Assembly (NCBI GenBank): GCA_020634035.1 | Contig: JACKCM010000003.1 | Span: 186,001 to 250,000 of the forward strand | Direction of reading: 5' to 3' | Origin: Candidatus Obscuribacterales bacterium | Lineage (GTDB): Bacteria > Cyanobacteriota > Vampirovibrionia > Obscuribacterales > Obscuribacteraceae | DNA: 64,000 bases | Shown: positions 8,633 through 17,365 of the stretch, one piece after another | How the letters are laid out: each line of letters starts with the position of its first letter | Position numbering within the stretch: the first letter of the stretch is position 1 | Position numbers and translations under genes: made by a program | Notes under the pieces: generated by a model | Seen by the model: only the letters and a program-made list of their open reading frames with translations | The model's database searches: none | What the model was told of the DNA's origin: nothing

Positions 8633-9862
8633 ATGTCGACCTCCAAGCAGAACGTCCCCATTCTCAATTTGCAGGCTCAGTATGAATCGATACAAGCCGA
8701 GCTCGAGTCAACCATTCTCGAAGTTCTCCGCAGCGGAAACTATGTTCTCGGCAAGTATGTGACCAAATTAGAAGAAGAAGTGGCGACAGTCTGCGATGCC
8801 AAGTTCGGTATCGGAGTCGCAAACGGAACCGACGCACTGCATCTGGCGCTCTGGGGTCTCGATATCGGAGAAGGCGACGAGGTAATCACCAGTCCCTTCA
8901 CTTTCGCCGCCACCGTCGAAGCCATTCTGATGATGCGGGCCACTCCGGTCTTCGTCGATATCAATCCGGACACCTTCAATATAGATCCGAAAAAAATCGA
9001 AGCTGCCATCACTCCGCGCACCAAAGCAATCATTCCGGTTCACCTCTATGGTCAGCCGGCGGACATGGAGCAGATCATGAAGATTGCCGAGGCCCATTCG
9101 CTGAAAGTCATCGAAGACAACGCCCAGGCTATCGGTGCCAACTATCGCGGTCGCATGACCGGCAGTTTCGGCGACTGCGCCTGCATCAGCTTCTACCCCA
9201 CTAAAAACCTCGGCGCCTGCGGTGATGCAGGAATGATTGTCACAAACAACGAAGAGCTGGCCAACCGTTTGAAAGCCCTGCGAGCACACGGTATGACCCG
9301 TCGTTACTACCATGACGAACTGGGCGTAAACAGCCGTCTCGACGAACTCCAAGCAGCTGCCCTGGTGGCAAAACTTCCCTACCTCTCTAAATGGAACAAG
9401 CGCAGAAACGAAATAGCCGATCGCTATAACGAACTTCTGGCCAATTGTCCCCAGATCGTTCTGCCCAAACGGAGCGAAACAGCCAGCCTCGGCAGCGGTA
9501 TCATATTTACACATGTATGGCACCAGTACACCATCAGAGTGGTATCGGACAACTACGGAAACAAACTATCCAACGGCGCCCGGCAGACTCTGCTCGATAC
9601 ACTGGCCAAAGCCGACATCGGCTCCATGTGCTACTACCCGGTCCCCATGCACATGCAAAAACCATTTGCCGGTGACTACAAATATGGTGACTTCCCCGAA
9701 TCAGAAAAAGCAGCCGCCGAAGTACTTTCACTGCCTATGTATCCGGAATTGACCGACGAGCAGGTCGTAGCGGTGGCTGAAGCGGTAAACAAAGCCATGG
9801 CTGAAGCCAGCGCCGGTGTCACCATATCCACACCAGTCAGTACTCCTTTCCCGGCTGTCTGA
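8633..9862 (+). CDS. DegT/DnrJ/EryC1/StrS-family sugar aminotransferase
   Basis: A PLP-dependent aminotransferase that converts a nucleotide-linked keto-sugar into an amino-sugar for surface glycans. The family fold is intact: LNLQAQYESI at the N-terminus, the NGTDALHLAL cofactor-phosphate loop, D162 in IEDNAQAIG to bind the pyridine nitrogen, and Schiff-base Lys191 in SFYPTKNLGACGDAG. The length of 409 residues is usual, with an extra Ala/Thr/Pro-rich tail of about 20. Eight bases downstream is a left-handed beta-helix acyltransferase, the classic partner that acylates the newly made amino group, so the pair resembles the WbpE/WbpD type of step. The exact sugar cannot be told from sequence. 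ATG 8633 is used, with GGAAAC upstream. Confidence 0.92.
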   Translation: MSTSKQNVPILNLQAQYESIQAELESTILEVLRSGNYVLGKYVTKLEEEVATVCDAKFGIGVANGTDALHLALWGLDIGEGDEVITSPFTFAATVEAILMMRATPVFVDINPDTFNIDPKKIEAAITPRTKAIIPVHLYGQPADMEQIMKIAEAHSLKVIEDNAQAIGANYRGRMTGSFGDCACISFYPTKNLGACGDAGMIVTNNEELANRLKALRAHGMTRRYYHDELGVNSRLDELQAAALVAKLPYLSKWNKRRNEIADRYNELLANCPQIVLPKRSETASLGSGIIFTHVWHQYTIRVVSDNYGNKLSNGARQTLLDTLAKADIGSMCYYPVPMHMQKPFAGDYKYGDFPESEKAAAEVLSLPMYPELTDEQVVAVAEAVNKAMAEASAGVTISTPVSTPFPAV

Positions 9863-9870
9863 AGCTGCCC

Positions 9871-10662
9871 ATGACCACCAGCCTGAATACCATACATCCG
9901 ACTGCTATCATCGACGACGGTGCAAGCCTGGGCAAGAACGTCCACATCGGCCCCTTTGTCACCGTCGCCGCCGGAGCAAAGCTAGGCGACAATGTGGTGG
10001 TCGAAAATGGTGCCATTATCTACGAGAACGTGGAACTGGGTGAGGGTTGCTATGTCGGCTCAGGGTGCATTCTCGGAGAGAAGAACAACAACCACATCAA
10101 AAACCCAGACTATGAAAATCCGGCGCTTATAATAGGAGCCAAATCCACCATTCGCTCCCATACCATTATCTATGCCGGTTGCCAGATAGGCGAAGGCTTC
10201 CAGACCGGTCACAAAGCGGTGATTCGCGAGGACAGCCGCTTCGGTAAGAATTGCAGTTTCGGAACCCTGTCCCAATCGGACGGTCAAATAAGAATAGGGA
10301 ACAACTGCCGTTTCCACAACAATGTTTTCATAGCGACATTCACCACCTGCGAAGACAATGTCAATTTCTTTCCCCTGGCCACCACCGTGGACAGCCTCCA
10401 TCCCCCTTGCGGAGAAGGAAGGAAGGGTCCTTACCTGGAGGAAGGCGTCACCGTCGGTGCCAAGGTGTTGCTTCTGCCCAGAATTCGCCTTGGCAAAGGT
10501 TGTGTGATCGCAGGAGCCTCAGTGGTCACCCACGATGTCGAACCTTATATGGTCGCTGTCGGCGTTCCGGCAAAAGTGCTTCGACGCCGGGACGAGATCC
10601 GATGCCATCTCGAAGACAGACCGGCTTATGAAGTCCCGGAAGAATTCAAAAACGAGAACTGA
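9871..10662 (+). CDS. Left-handed beta-helix (hexapeptide) acyltransferase
   Basis: A 263-residue LpxA/WbpD-like protein composed almost wholly of isoleucine-patch hexapeptide repeats ([LIV]-G-x-x-x-x): IHPTAIIDDG, VHIGPFVTVAAGAKLGDN, VELGEGCYVGSGCILGE and so on up to IAGASVVTHDVEPYMVAVGVPAKVLRRR. Such enzymes form trimers and transfer acyl groups from acetyl-CoA or acyl-ACP to amino-sugars. The C-terminal GVPAKVLRRRDEI segment is common in sugar N-acetyltransferases, which favours N-acetylation over lipid A acylation. It starts eight bases after the aminotransferase stop and is followed 17 bases later by a membrane glycosyltransferase, so the three genes form an operon. The precise acceptor is unknown. 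Confidence 0.88.
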   Translation: MTTSLNTIHPTAIIDDGASLGKNVHIGPFVTVAAGAKLGDNVVVENGAIIYENVELGEGCYVGSGCILGEKNNNHIKNPDYENPALIIGAKSTIRSHTIIYAGCQIGEGFQTGHKAVIREDSRFGKNCSFGTLSQSDGQIRIGNNCRFHNNVFIATFTTCEDNVNFFPLATTVDSLHPPCGEGRKGPYLEEGVTVGAKVLLLPRIRLGKGCVIAGASVVTHDVEPYMVAVGVPAKVLRRRDEIRCHLEDRPAYEVPEEFKNEN

Positions 10663-10679
10663 CACGAAAGATTCAGATC

Positions 10680-12941
10680 ATGTCCGGTCCCGGTCAAAAT
10701 CAACACAACCCAAAATCAACAGCATCCTACTTAGCCCTGGCTGCGGTGGTGGCTGTGGTCGTCCTGGCATACCAACCGGTGCTCTTCGATTTTTTCGTCG
10801 GTGATGATTTCGTCCATCTGATCTGGCTCAAAAAGGCGATGGTTGCTCCGGAATTGATCTGGAGAAACTTCTATCACAACTGGCTGGACATAACCACCAC
10901 CAGCTTCTATCGTCCATTGATCTCGGTCTTCATGGCCTCCGACTATTATTTCGGCGGTGCCAATGGGCTCGGATTTCACCTGACCAATCTGTTTTTTCAC
11001 ATGGTCGCAACCGTGACAATCTTCTTCATCGCCCGTGGTGTCTATGTAGATAGCGGCTGCAAATCAGATCAAGAAGCGTCTATCTACGGCATTCTCGCTG
11101 CCTCCATCTTCGGGTTGTATCCCCTGCATACAGAGGCTGTTTCGTGGATAACCGGAAGAGTCGATGCGGTGGTTACCGCATTCATCTGCCTGGCGCTCTG
11201 CTTCTATCGTTTATGGAGGAAGAAAAAAGACGTTGTCACCTTCATTCAAACCCTGCTTTTTGTAATCGCCGGACTTCTCTCAAAAGAGATGGCGATTACA
11301 CTGCCTGCCATGTTCTTCGCCTACAGCTTCTTTCTCGAAAACAAAAACGAGCCCTTTAAAAACAGAACAATAAACTCTCTGAAAGCCACCATTCCATTCT
11401 TTATATTGCTTGCTCTCTACTTCGTCCTGCGCAAGTTTGCCCTGGGAACCTTTGTCGGCGGCTATGACAATTCGCTTTTACTGATGTCGGACCCAGGCCA
11501 CTTCATGGCGACATGGCTTCATGGATTGCGTATGTTTTTGATTCCGCTAAACCGAGAAGTAATTCCCTCCAGCCATGCTCTGACCTATGCCTGGTATCTG
11601 ATTCTGGCTTGCATAGCCTCTTTATTCTTGTTGAATCTCTTTCAGAAAAAAGAGCTCAGGCCTCTAGCTCTATTTAATCTAGCCATTCTGACCCTGGCTT
11701 TTCTTCCGGTATACAAACTCTTCGCAATAGGCAATGACCTCCAGGGAGCCCGCCTGGCCCAGGTGGCCACCGTTCCTCTGGCACTGTTATTGGCCAGCGC
11801 GTTCACCACATCGAAACCTAGACTGCTTCTTGCAGGAGCCTACTCTCTACTTCTCTTCTCCGGACTCTGGCTCAACAACCAGGTCTGGGCCGAAGCCGGG
11901 CATACGGTAAACGCAATCAGGCAGGCCCTTATAGCCCAATACAAAGAAATAAACGGTGATCCACCGGTGCTGCTCCTCGACCTTCCGGACAATATCAAAG
12001 GGGCTTACGCCATGCGCAACGCCCTCGATGGCCTGACCAAAACACCACAATTCCCAAGAGATCTTGAACATTGTCTTTCCGTCAGCGCCTTCGAACCCAT
12101 CATTCCCATGGGTTATCTCAAAAAATCAATTTTTGATTCGGCAGACAAAATCACCGTCCTGCGCTGGTCTGATAGAGCACTTGAATTCAAGAAAGTACCG
12201 ATCTCAAAAGAGATCGTTCCAAGAACCGAAACATTCAAGATGGCTTCTTCAGAAACCCTTGGTTCCGGCAAAGAATTCACCATCGACCTTGCAGCAAAAG
12301 GCTTACTATGTCCCGAAGCAGAGATCTTGAAGGTCTCTGGCCATGGCGATGCTGACTCTGCCGTAATTTATTATGCCAACGACATCGACCCGGAATTCTC
12401 CGGCGAAGGTTCTCTGGTGGCGCAAAGAAAGCAAAACGAAACATGTTTCTACTTTCCGCTCGGTGCAAGACCTGATTTTTTCCTGGGTTATAAAGGCGGC
12501 AAACTGAAACTGAAATTATTGAATCCAAAACAGACTTTCACCGTTGACGAAGTATCCATTATGCCGAAAGAATCTCTCATGCCCGAGATCAGCTTTGAGA
12601 ACTCAGGCTATCTGGGCAGTAAAGGCTTTCTCCATCTGTCCGAATCCAAATCAAAAGAAGCAACCATCAAAGTTGACGGTAGTGCCGTCGAAGGTGCCAG
12701 AAAGTTAAGACTTTCGGTAACCAAACCGAATCTCTATTTCAAATCTCAAAATGCCACCATAGAAGAACCCGCGCTTCTGACCACAATCGAGATAGACTGC
12801 GCAGTGAAAGACAACGTCAAACTGGAACGCCATCTCTTTCCGTCCGACGGCATCTACGAAGTCAGACCCTGGGCCCTGGACAACCGGGGAGAGACCCTCG
12901 GTATCGCCGGAGATCACATCGTGATTTCAGTGGATGACTAA
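10680..12941 (+). CDS. GT-C (PMT/GT39-like) polytopic glycosyltransferase
   Basis: A 753-residue integral membrane protein with roughly a dozen hydrophobic segments in the first 410 residues, then a soluble, beta-rich C-terminal half. The first loop contains FFVGDDFVHL with acidic residues D42-D43, the position of the conserved acidic motif in GT-C enzymes that use polyprenyl-phosphate sugars. A second conserved block, SFYRPLISVFMASDYYFGG-x-N followed by FHLTNLFFHM, and later HTEAVSWITGRVD, match the family that includes TMTC-like and bacterial GT39-like proteins. It probably transfers a sugar outside the membrane to a lipid, glycan or protein. It closes the operon with the aminotransferase and acyltransferase genes and converges with selB, six bases between the stops. 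Confidence 0.75.
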   Translation: MSGPGQNQHNPKSTASYLALAAVVAVVVLAYQPVLFDFFVGDDFVHLIWLKKAMVAPELIWRNFYHNWLDITTTSFYRPLISVFMASDYYFGGANGLGFHLTNLFFHMVATVTIFFIARGVYVDSGCKSDQEASIYGILAASIFGLYPLHTEAVSWITGRVDAVVTAFICLALCFYRLWRKKKDVVTFIQTLLFVIAGLLSKEMAITLPAMFFAYSFFLENKNEPFKNRTINSLKATIPFFILLALYFVLRKFALGTFVGGYDNSLLLMSDPGHFMATWLHGLRMFLIPLNREVIPSSHALTYAWYLILACIASLFLLNLFQKKELRPLALFNLAILTLAFLPVYKLFAIGNDLQGARLAQVATVPLALLLASAFTTSKPRLLLAGAYSLLLFSGLWLNNQVWAEAGHTVNAIRQALIAQYKEINGDPPVLLLDLPDNIKGAYAMRNALDGLTKTPQFPRDLEHCLSVSAFEPIIPMGYLKKSIFDSADKITVLRWSDRALEFKKVPISKEIVPRTETFKMASSETLGSGKEFTIDLAAKGLLCPEAEILKVSGHGDADSAVIYYANDIDPEFSGEGSLVAQRKQNETCFYFPLGARPDFFLGYKGGKLKLKLLNPKQTFTVDEVSIMPKESLMPEISFENSGYLGSKGFLHLSESKSKEATIKVDGSAVEGARKLRLSVTKPNLYFKSQNATIEEPALLTTIEIDCAVKDNVKLERHLFPSDGIYEVRPWALDNRGETLGIAGDHIVISVDD

Positions 12942-12947
12942 ACTGAT

Positions 12948-15032
12948 TTAAGAAGGTCCTTTGAGCAAGACTCGACCCGACGGCAGCCTTCGGGTCACCT
13001 TAGAATCGTCGAAGTGAGCGAGCAATGCCATGGCATACTTTCGAGAAGTACCTACCTCCTGGCGAAAATCACCGGGGCTTATGTTGCGCTTCTGATTCCA
13101 GATTTGAACAAGCACTTTATGAGCTTTGTCAATGGCGCCCTTTGAAGCGGCAAATTCATAATTGACCAAGAAAGCCTGACCAGCTTTTTCCAGGCTCTCC
13201 AGCACCTTTTTGAGCTCCTCTTCAGAAAGCGCGGCGCGGCTGGCAACCTCGCTAAGCTCCAACACGAACTCGCCTTCGAGCACATCCATCACCAGCTTTT
13301 GATTCTTGTTCAGTTCGGGAAAACTTTCCTTATTCTTCTGATTGCCAGGAAGCGAAAGCCTGTCTTCAACCTTAATAACCAATCCTGATTCAACCTGATG
13401 ATTGACAAGATGTTGAAAGACCACCCGCTCCATCAGCGGTGCCAATTCCACACGCAGAGTTTCGTAAGGAACAGGTTCCTCAGACGCTTCCAAAAATTCT
13501 CTGACTTTCAAAGAGAGATGATCCAGACTCTCCCCGGCTATCAGAAGATTGTTCAAAAGAACCGCCTGCTTGCCTTCAATAACTTCGGCCAGCTTTTCTT
13601 CTATCTCTTTCATACCGACAAGAGTGCCGAGTTCTCGACGGGAGAGAGCAAGACCAGGTTTCTGCCTTGCATAATCTAAGATGGCGGTTTGATATTCTCT
13701 ATTTAACAGAGACTTTCCGATAGAGAGCAGGCCTTCGCGACTGAGCCAGCGCGGACGGGCTGTCAACAGTACTACACCGCCTGCAATACCATAATCCCCA
13801 TAGCGCAGCACATAATTCTGTCCAGGATAAGCCAGCACCGGCTCTTTCAAATAGATCTGCCCTATATAGGTAGCCGAGCCATCGGCGAGTTCGACTTCTG
13901 TAAGCCAGCGCAAACTGCCGGATCGCTCTGCTGTGCCATGGTAAAAGCGAATCGGCTGGGGCTTGAGCTTGCGATACTTGCGATCTTTGTTAGTTTCTAT
14001 TTTAGTTTCGATGCCGCCAAGGTCGTCTATTTGCACCACCATGGTTCTCACTTTGACCGGGTCTTTACCGCTCTCGGTGCCGACAACACAGTGTCCTCTC
14101 TCGAGGACTTTCGACTCTTTCGAGACTTTGGTGGCGATATTTACCGCCAACCTCTGACCGGGATAAGCTTTTTCTATCTTATGATTGAAAGTCTCGAGAC
14201 CCCGCACCCTGCCATCGAGCCCATCGGGAGCGATCTTGATATTGTCCCCGACATTGATTTCACCGGATATCAAAGTGCCGGTCACCACCACCCCGTAGCC
14301 CGGCTTGCTGAAAACCCTGTCCACAGGCAAGAAGCAGGGCATCGGCTTGCCGGTGGTATCGAAGCGATTATCGGAGAAAGAGGTGGAGAGAACCTTTTCG
14401 ATAATCGTATCTTTGAGCGCCTCCATTCCTTCTCGGGTGATATTAGAAACATTGCAGGCTGCCACCGGCTCAATTTTGTATTGAAGGAGCAACTCTCTTG
14501 CTTCAGAAGAGGCAATCTCCTTCTCACTATCGTCAGCCAGATCGCTTTTTGTGAAAACAAGAATACAGGAGCGTACTCCAAGCAGAGAGAGAATCTTTAC
14601 ATGCTGTACGGTCTGGGGCATGACCCCTTCATCCAGGGCGATCACAAGCAAAGCCATATCGATACCGCCCACACCGGCGAGCATGTTCTTCAAAAACTTT
14701 CCGTGGCCGGGTACATCTACGAATCCGATCACAAGCTCGCTATCTGCACCAATCTGATTGGCTGGGCTGTTTTCATCATGGCGAACTCGGTCGCCTGCCA
14801 GAAACTTTCTATATAAATCTACAAATTTATCCGAACGCTCTTCCAACTGCCCCAGAGACAATCTCAAATGGGCAAACCCTATATCAGTGGTCATTTCCCG
14901 CTCTTTTTCTTCTTTGAGCCGATCCGGATCTATGCCGGTAAGGGCTCGAAGAAGGCTGGTCTTGCCATGATCCACATGACCGGCTGTGGCGAGAGTGAAA
15001 TGTAAAACGGCACTGGTGCGGGGATTAGTCAT
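12948..15032 (-). CDS. selB: SelB-like selenocysteine-specific elongation factor
   Basis: A translational GTPase that, in its family, delivers Sec-tRNA to UGA codons marked by a SECIS hairpin. G1 is AGHVDHGKT (17-25); the switch region EKEREMTTDIGFAHL is SelB-like; G4 is TKSD (161-164); the C-terminus has four winged-helix-like repeats (about 420-694). Two departures stand out. About 40 extra residues (roughly 58-98) separate switch I from G3, and G3 reads DVPGHGKF where SelB normally has DVPGHEKF. Length is 694 against about 610-640. No selA, selC or selD lies in this window, so the selenocysteine role is family-based; a divergent SelB paralogue is possible. ATG 15032 has AGAGGAATGA upstream. 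Confidence 0.8.
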   Translation of the reverse strand: MTNPRTSAVLHFTLATAGHVDHGKTSLLRALTGIDPDRLKEEKEREMTTDIGFAHLRLSLGQLEERSDKFVDLYRKFLAGDRVRHDENSPANQIGADSELVIGFVDVPGHGKFLKNMLAGVGGIDMALLVIALDEGVMPQTVQHVKILSLLGVRSCILVFTKSDLADDSEKEIASSEARELLLQYKIEPVAACNVSNITREGMEALKDTIIEKVLSTSFSDNRFDTTGKPMPCFLPVDRVFSKPGYGVVVTGTLISGEINVGDNIKIAPDGLDGRVRGLETFNHKIEKAYPGQRLAVNIATKVSKESKVLERGHCVVGTESGKDPVKVRTMVVQIDDLGGIETKIETNKDRKYRKLKPQPIRFYHGTAERSGSLRWLTEVELADGSATYIGQIYLKEPVLAYPGQNYVLRYGDYGIAGGVVLLTARPRWLSREGLLSIGKSLLNREYQTAILDYARQKPGLALSRRELGTLVGMKEIEEKLAEVIEGKQAVLLNNLLIAGESLDHLSLKVREFLEASEEPVPYETLRVELAPLMERVVFQHLVNHQVESGLVIKVEDRLSLPGNQKNKESFPELNKNQKLVMDVLEGEFVLELSEVASRAALSEEELKKVLESLEKAGQAFLVNYEFAASKGAIDKAHKVLVQIWNQKRNISPGDFRQEVGTSRKYAMALLAHFDDSKVTRRLPSGRVLLKGPS

Positions 15033-15067
15033 TCATTCCTCTATCTCAGGGTCACAGGCTTCCGAGT

Positions 15068-15112
15068 AAGACCGCTTAACATCTAAGAGAATCCTAAAGA
15101 GAGAGCGGTCTT
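15068..15112. promoter_or_regulatory. 9-bp inverted repeat between selB and the DedA gene
   Basis: AAGACCGCT at 15068-15076 is perfectly repeated in inverted orientation as AGCGGTCTT at 15104-15112, with a 27-base purine-rich spacer. It lies in the divergent intergenic region, 36 bp upstream of the selB start. It may be a bipartite operator or an RNA hairpin in one of the leaders. No T-tract follows, so it is not a normal terminator. Confidence 0.35.
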
Positions 15113-15170
15113 CTGGGTTGTAGAATCGCTATGGTCTGATACGACCGATCAATTATATGAGGTTTGTGCC

Positions 15171-15836
15171 GTGCTCCACCAAATTATAGACCCGATTCTA
15201 GAATGGATTGCCCAGGGGGTGGAGTCCTGGGGTTATCTCGGCATTATCGTGATGATGGCTATAGAATCGGCGAACATCCCCCTGCCTTCCGAGGCGATTA
15301 TGCCCACCGCAGGAATTCTTGTGCAGCAGGGCAAAATGGACTTTCACCTGGCATCCCTGGCCGGTGCCATCGGTTGTGTGGTCGGCTCTATCCCGTCCTA
15401 TTTCCTCGGTCTCTGGGGCGGACGGCCATTTCTGGCTAAATATGGACGCTGGTTCCTGCTCAAAACCAAAGACCTTGAACGCGCCGACCGCTGGGTCGAC
15501 AAATATGGTGATATGACCTTTTTTGTCTGTAGAATGCTGCCGGTGGTAAGGACTTTCATCTCTTTTCCGGCTGGCGTTTTAAAAGCCCACTTTTTGATGT
15601 TTATCATCTTCACCTTCGTAGGCTCCCTGGCCTGGTGCTATTTCCTCACCTGGGTAGGAATTAAATTCGGCGAGAACATGGAAGTGTTCAAGCATTACTG
15701 GCACACCTTCGACATCGCTATCGTGGCAGTCTGTGTAGCCGGATTCGGATTCTATCTCTATCACCATCTCAAGCCCGAAGCTGAAGAGAGCAAGTCAGAA
15801 GCCGAAGCCGAAAAAAAAACTGAGATTCAGGCTTAG
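15171..15836 (+). CDS. DedA-family membrane protein
   Basis: A 221-residue polytopic protein of the DedA/SNARE-associated (VTT) superfamily, whose members flip or transport polyprenyl phosphates and phospholipids and support envelope integrity. Signatures are the amphipathic re-entrant motif ESANIPLPSEAIMPTAGIL, the GxxxGxxxxYxxGxxxG-like segment GSIPSYFLGLWGG, and CRMLPVVRTFISFPAGV with the conserved Arg residues. The C-terminal tail is Glu/Lys-rich. The start is GTG at 15171 with GAGG about nine bases upstream. The stop overlaps the end of the convergent small gene by four bases. It is preceded by a spacer that contains a 9-bp inverted repeat. Confidence 0.93.
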   Translation: MLHQIIDPILEWIAQGVESWGYLGIIVMMAIESANIPLPSEAIMPTAGILVQQGKMDFHLASLAGAIGCVVGSIPSYFLGLWGGRPFLAKYGRWFLLKTKDLERADRWVDKYGDMTFFVCRMLPVVRTFISFPAGVLKAHFLMFIIFTFVGSLAWCYFLTWVGIKFGENMEVFKHYWHTFDIAIVAVCVAGFGFYLYHHLKPEAEESKSEAEAEKKTEIQA

Positions 15837-16174
15837 TCGCGTTTTTTGCGATACTGCCGTTTACGGGTGTTCTCGCGAATATCAAGAAGTTCTTGCAAAA
15901 GCTTCTCTTGCTCCGGTCCGTCCCAGCGCTTCAACCAGGCGCTTATAGCTGCTTCGATCATGCCGCTCTTATCAGGCGAATGAGAACCATAAAGCTTCTT
16001 GAGCTCCAGCCAGATAGACTGCAGGGCAGAGAGCTGATGGGCTGGAAGCTTCACTGTATAAGCAACATACTTGGTGGGCATTTCAGACGAAGCGGTGGAG
16101 ACTGACTCTTCGAGATCGCTTTCCTCTTCTGAATGCGTTGTCTTTTCTAGATCGCTCAAAGCTTTAACTCTCAC
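15833..16174 (-). CDS. Small RHH-like (CopG/ParG-like) putative DNA-binding protein
   Basis: A 113-residue protein not assigned to a named family. The N-terminal 32 residues are acidic and Ser-rich. Residues 35-82 have the pattern of a ribbon-helix-helix domain: an alternating strand (KYVAYTVKLP), a first helix (SALQSIWLELKKLYG), then DKSGMIEAAISAWLKRW. The tail is highly basic (NTRKRQYRKKRD). It is divergent from a VirB8-like gene, and a perfect 30-bp palindrome lies in the 251-bp spacer, so it is a reasonable candidate for binding that site. Both the fold and the link to the palindrome are inference. Its end overlaps the DedA gene by four bases, tail to tail. Confidence 0.6.
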   Translation of the reverse strand: MRVKALSDLEKTTHSEEESDLEESVSTASSEMPTKYVAYTVKLPAHQLSALQSIWLELKKLYGSHSPDKSGMIEAAISAWLKRWDGPEQEKLLQELLDIRENTRKRQYRKKRD

Positions 16175-16341
16175 CTTTTCTACAGTGACCGTTCAAGGTC
16201 CGGACTGCCAGCTTTCAACATTGTACAGGCTTTTATTAAATTCTTCGGACTTAAATCCGCTTTGCAACCAGTGTTTCTGAACACTGACCCTGATAACAGA
16301 AAATCACACACCACATGTGACACCACTTGCTCCTTTTAACT

Positions 16342-16371
16342 CCTGAAAATGGGAATATTCCCATTTTCAGG
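16342..16371. promoter_or_regulatory. Perfect 30-bp palindrome, probable operator
   Basis: The half-site CCTGAAAATGGGAAT (16342-16356) is followed immediately by its exact reverse complement (16357-16371), with no loop. The absence of a loop and T-tract argues against a terminator and for a dimeric or tetrameric protein-binding site. It abuts the putative -35 element of the VirB8-like gene at 16372, which would suit repression or activation. Confidence 0.75.
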
Positions 16372-16401
16372 TTGCCGAATTGCCTCTAAACTATATATAA
16401 A
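16372..16401 (+). promoter_or_regulatory. Candidate sigma-70-type promoter of the VirB8-like gene
   Basis: TTGCCG at 16372-16377 and TATATA/TATAAA at 16394-16401 are separated by 16-18 bases, close to the vegetative consensus. The start codon is 25 bp downstream of the -10 element. The -35 box directly touches the 30-bp palindrome. Confidence 0.5.
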
Positions 16402-16425
16402 GAACAGGCTTAGCGGCAGACGACC

Positions 16426-17124
16426 ATGATCAGTGACATTGTAAGAGCAATAATTCAAAGGATATTCAGGGACAAAATCCTTATGGGACTTGTTATTATC
16501 GGCTTTTTAGCGATATTCATGACAGGAACCCAGTCGAGCAAAGAGCCGCCGATATCCGGAAACGGTCGCAACAAAGAAGCAGATAAACAGGTCCAGGGCC
16601 AGGCCCAGGGACAATTTGCCCTGGAGGGCATTAAAGGCCAGGAGAAAAAAGGTCAGACTGCTTCAAAAGCCAAACAAAATCTTGACCGCGCCGCGATACC
16701 TGGCGGACTCAAGCCCGGCGATGCGGAAGAATTCGTCAAATGGTGGATAGGTGGGGCGATGGACTTCCAGATCCAGACAGCCGAAGGAAACCGCCAGAAA
16801 GCCATGATCTGGATGACACCGGAAGCGGCTGAGATCTTCAAGAACTCCTTCTGGAACAGCGATATCAAGAACGGAATCACAAGCGGCAGCATTGTCGCCG
16901 CCTTTCACCCGGTCTCGGTCAGCGCCACGGCGCTCAATCCTGACGGCTCTGTGGTCGTTCATGTCAAAGGCTCTCTGGTAATGCAAAGGGCAGGAGAAGC
17001 TTATCCGAACACCGAACATCTGCTCACCGATTATCTGGTGGTGAAAGAATCGGAAGGTTTCAGAATCGCCGGTGTACACAGTAAAACTTACGAACAAGCC
17101 GCTGCACCGAGCAGCTATTATTGA
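16426..17124 (+). CDS. Bitopic membrane protein with VirB8/NTF2-like periplasmic domain
   Basis: A 232-residue protein with one membrane segment at about 18-33 (ILMGLVIIGFLAIFM), a Gln/Gly/Lys-rich linker at 36-95, then a compact C-terminal domain of about 130 residues. That domain begins with an AEEFVKWWIGGAMDFQ helix and continues with alternating strands (IVAAFHPVSVSATALNPDG, SVVVHVKGSLVMQ, LLTDYLVVKESEGFRIAGVHS). This order of short cytoplasmic tail, single TM and NTF2-like domain is that of VirB8/TraE-type secretion components. The similarity is judged from architecture, not from a search. No Shine-Dalgarno is obvious before ATG 16426. It is divergent from an RHH-like gene and upstream of tRNA-Phe, some 32 kb from the VirB-like cluster at 48.7-64 kb. 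Confidence 0.6.
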   Translation: MISDIVRAIIQRIFRDKILMGLVIIGFLAIFMTGTQSSKEPPISGNGRNKEADKQVQGQAQGQFALEGIKGQEKKGQTASKAKQNLDRAAIPGGLKPGDAEEFVKWWIGGAMDFQIQTAEGNRQKAMIWMTPEAAEIFKNSFWNSDIKNGITSGSIVAAFHPVSVSATALNPDGSVVVHVKGSLVMQRAGEAYPNTEHLLTDYLVVKESEGFRIAGVHSKTYEQAAAPSSYY

Positions 17125-17272
17125 GCCCCGACAAGAAGTTACAGTGGATAAAGAATAGGCTCTCAAGGAGAGGTCTTTCCCAATCTCTTTATGGTATATT
17201 GATTTGCCGTTGACTTTTAAAGTATTAGTCAGACGTTGAATTTTTAGTATAAAGTTTCAACGCGATAGACTT

Positions 17273-17345
<73 letters not shown>

Positions 17346-17365
17346 ATTCTTCTTTTTATTATCCA

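Noticed and set aside
13938..14816. A 292-residue plus-strand open frame inside selB
   Set aside because: It lies opposite the well-conserved GTPase core of selB and shows no protein family features.
16342..16371. The palindrome as a transcription terminator
   Set aside because: It has no loop and no T-tract, and a promoter-like sequence follows at once, so an operator fits better.
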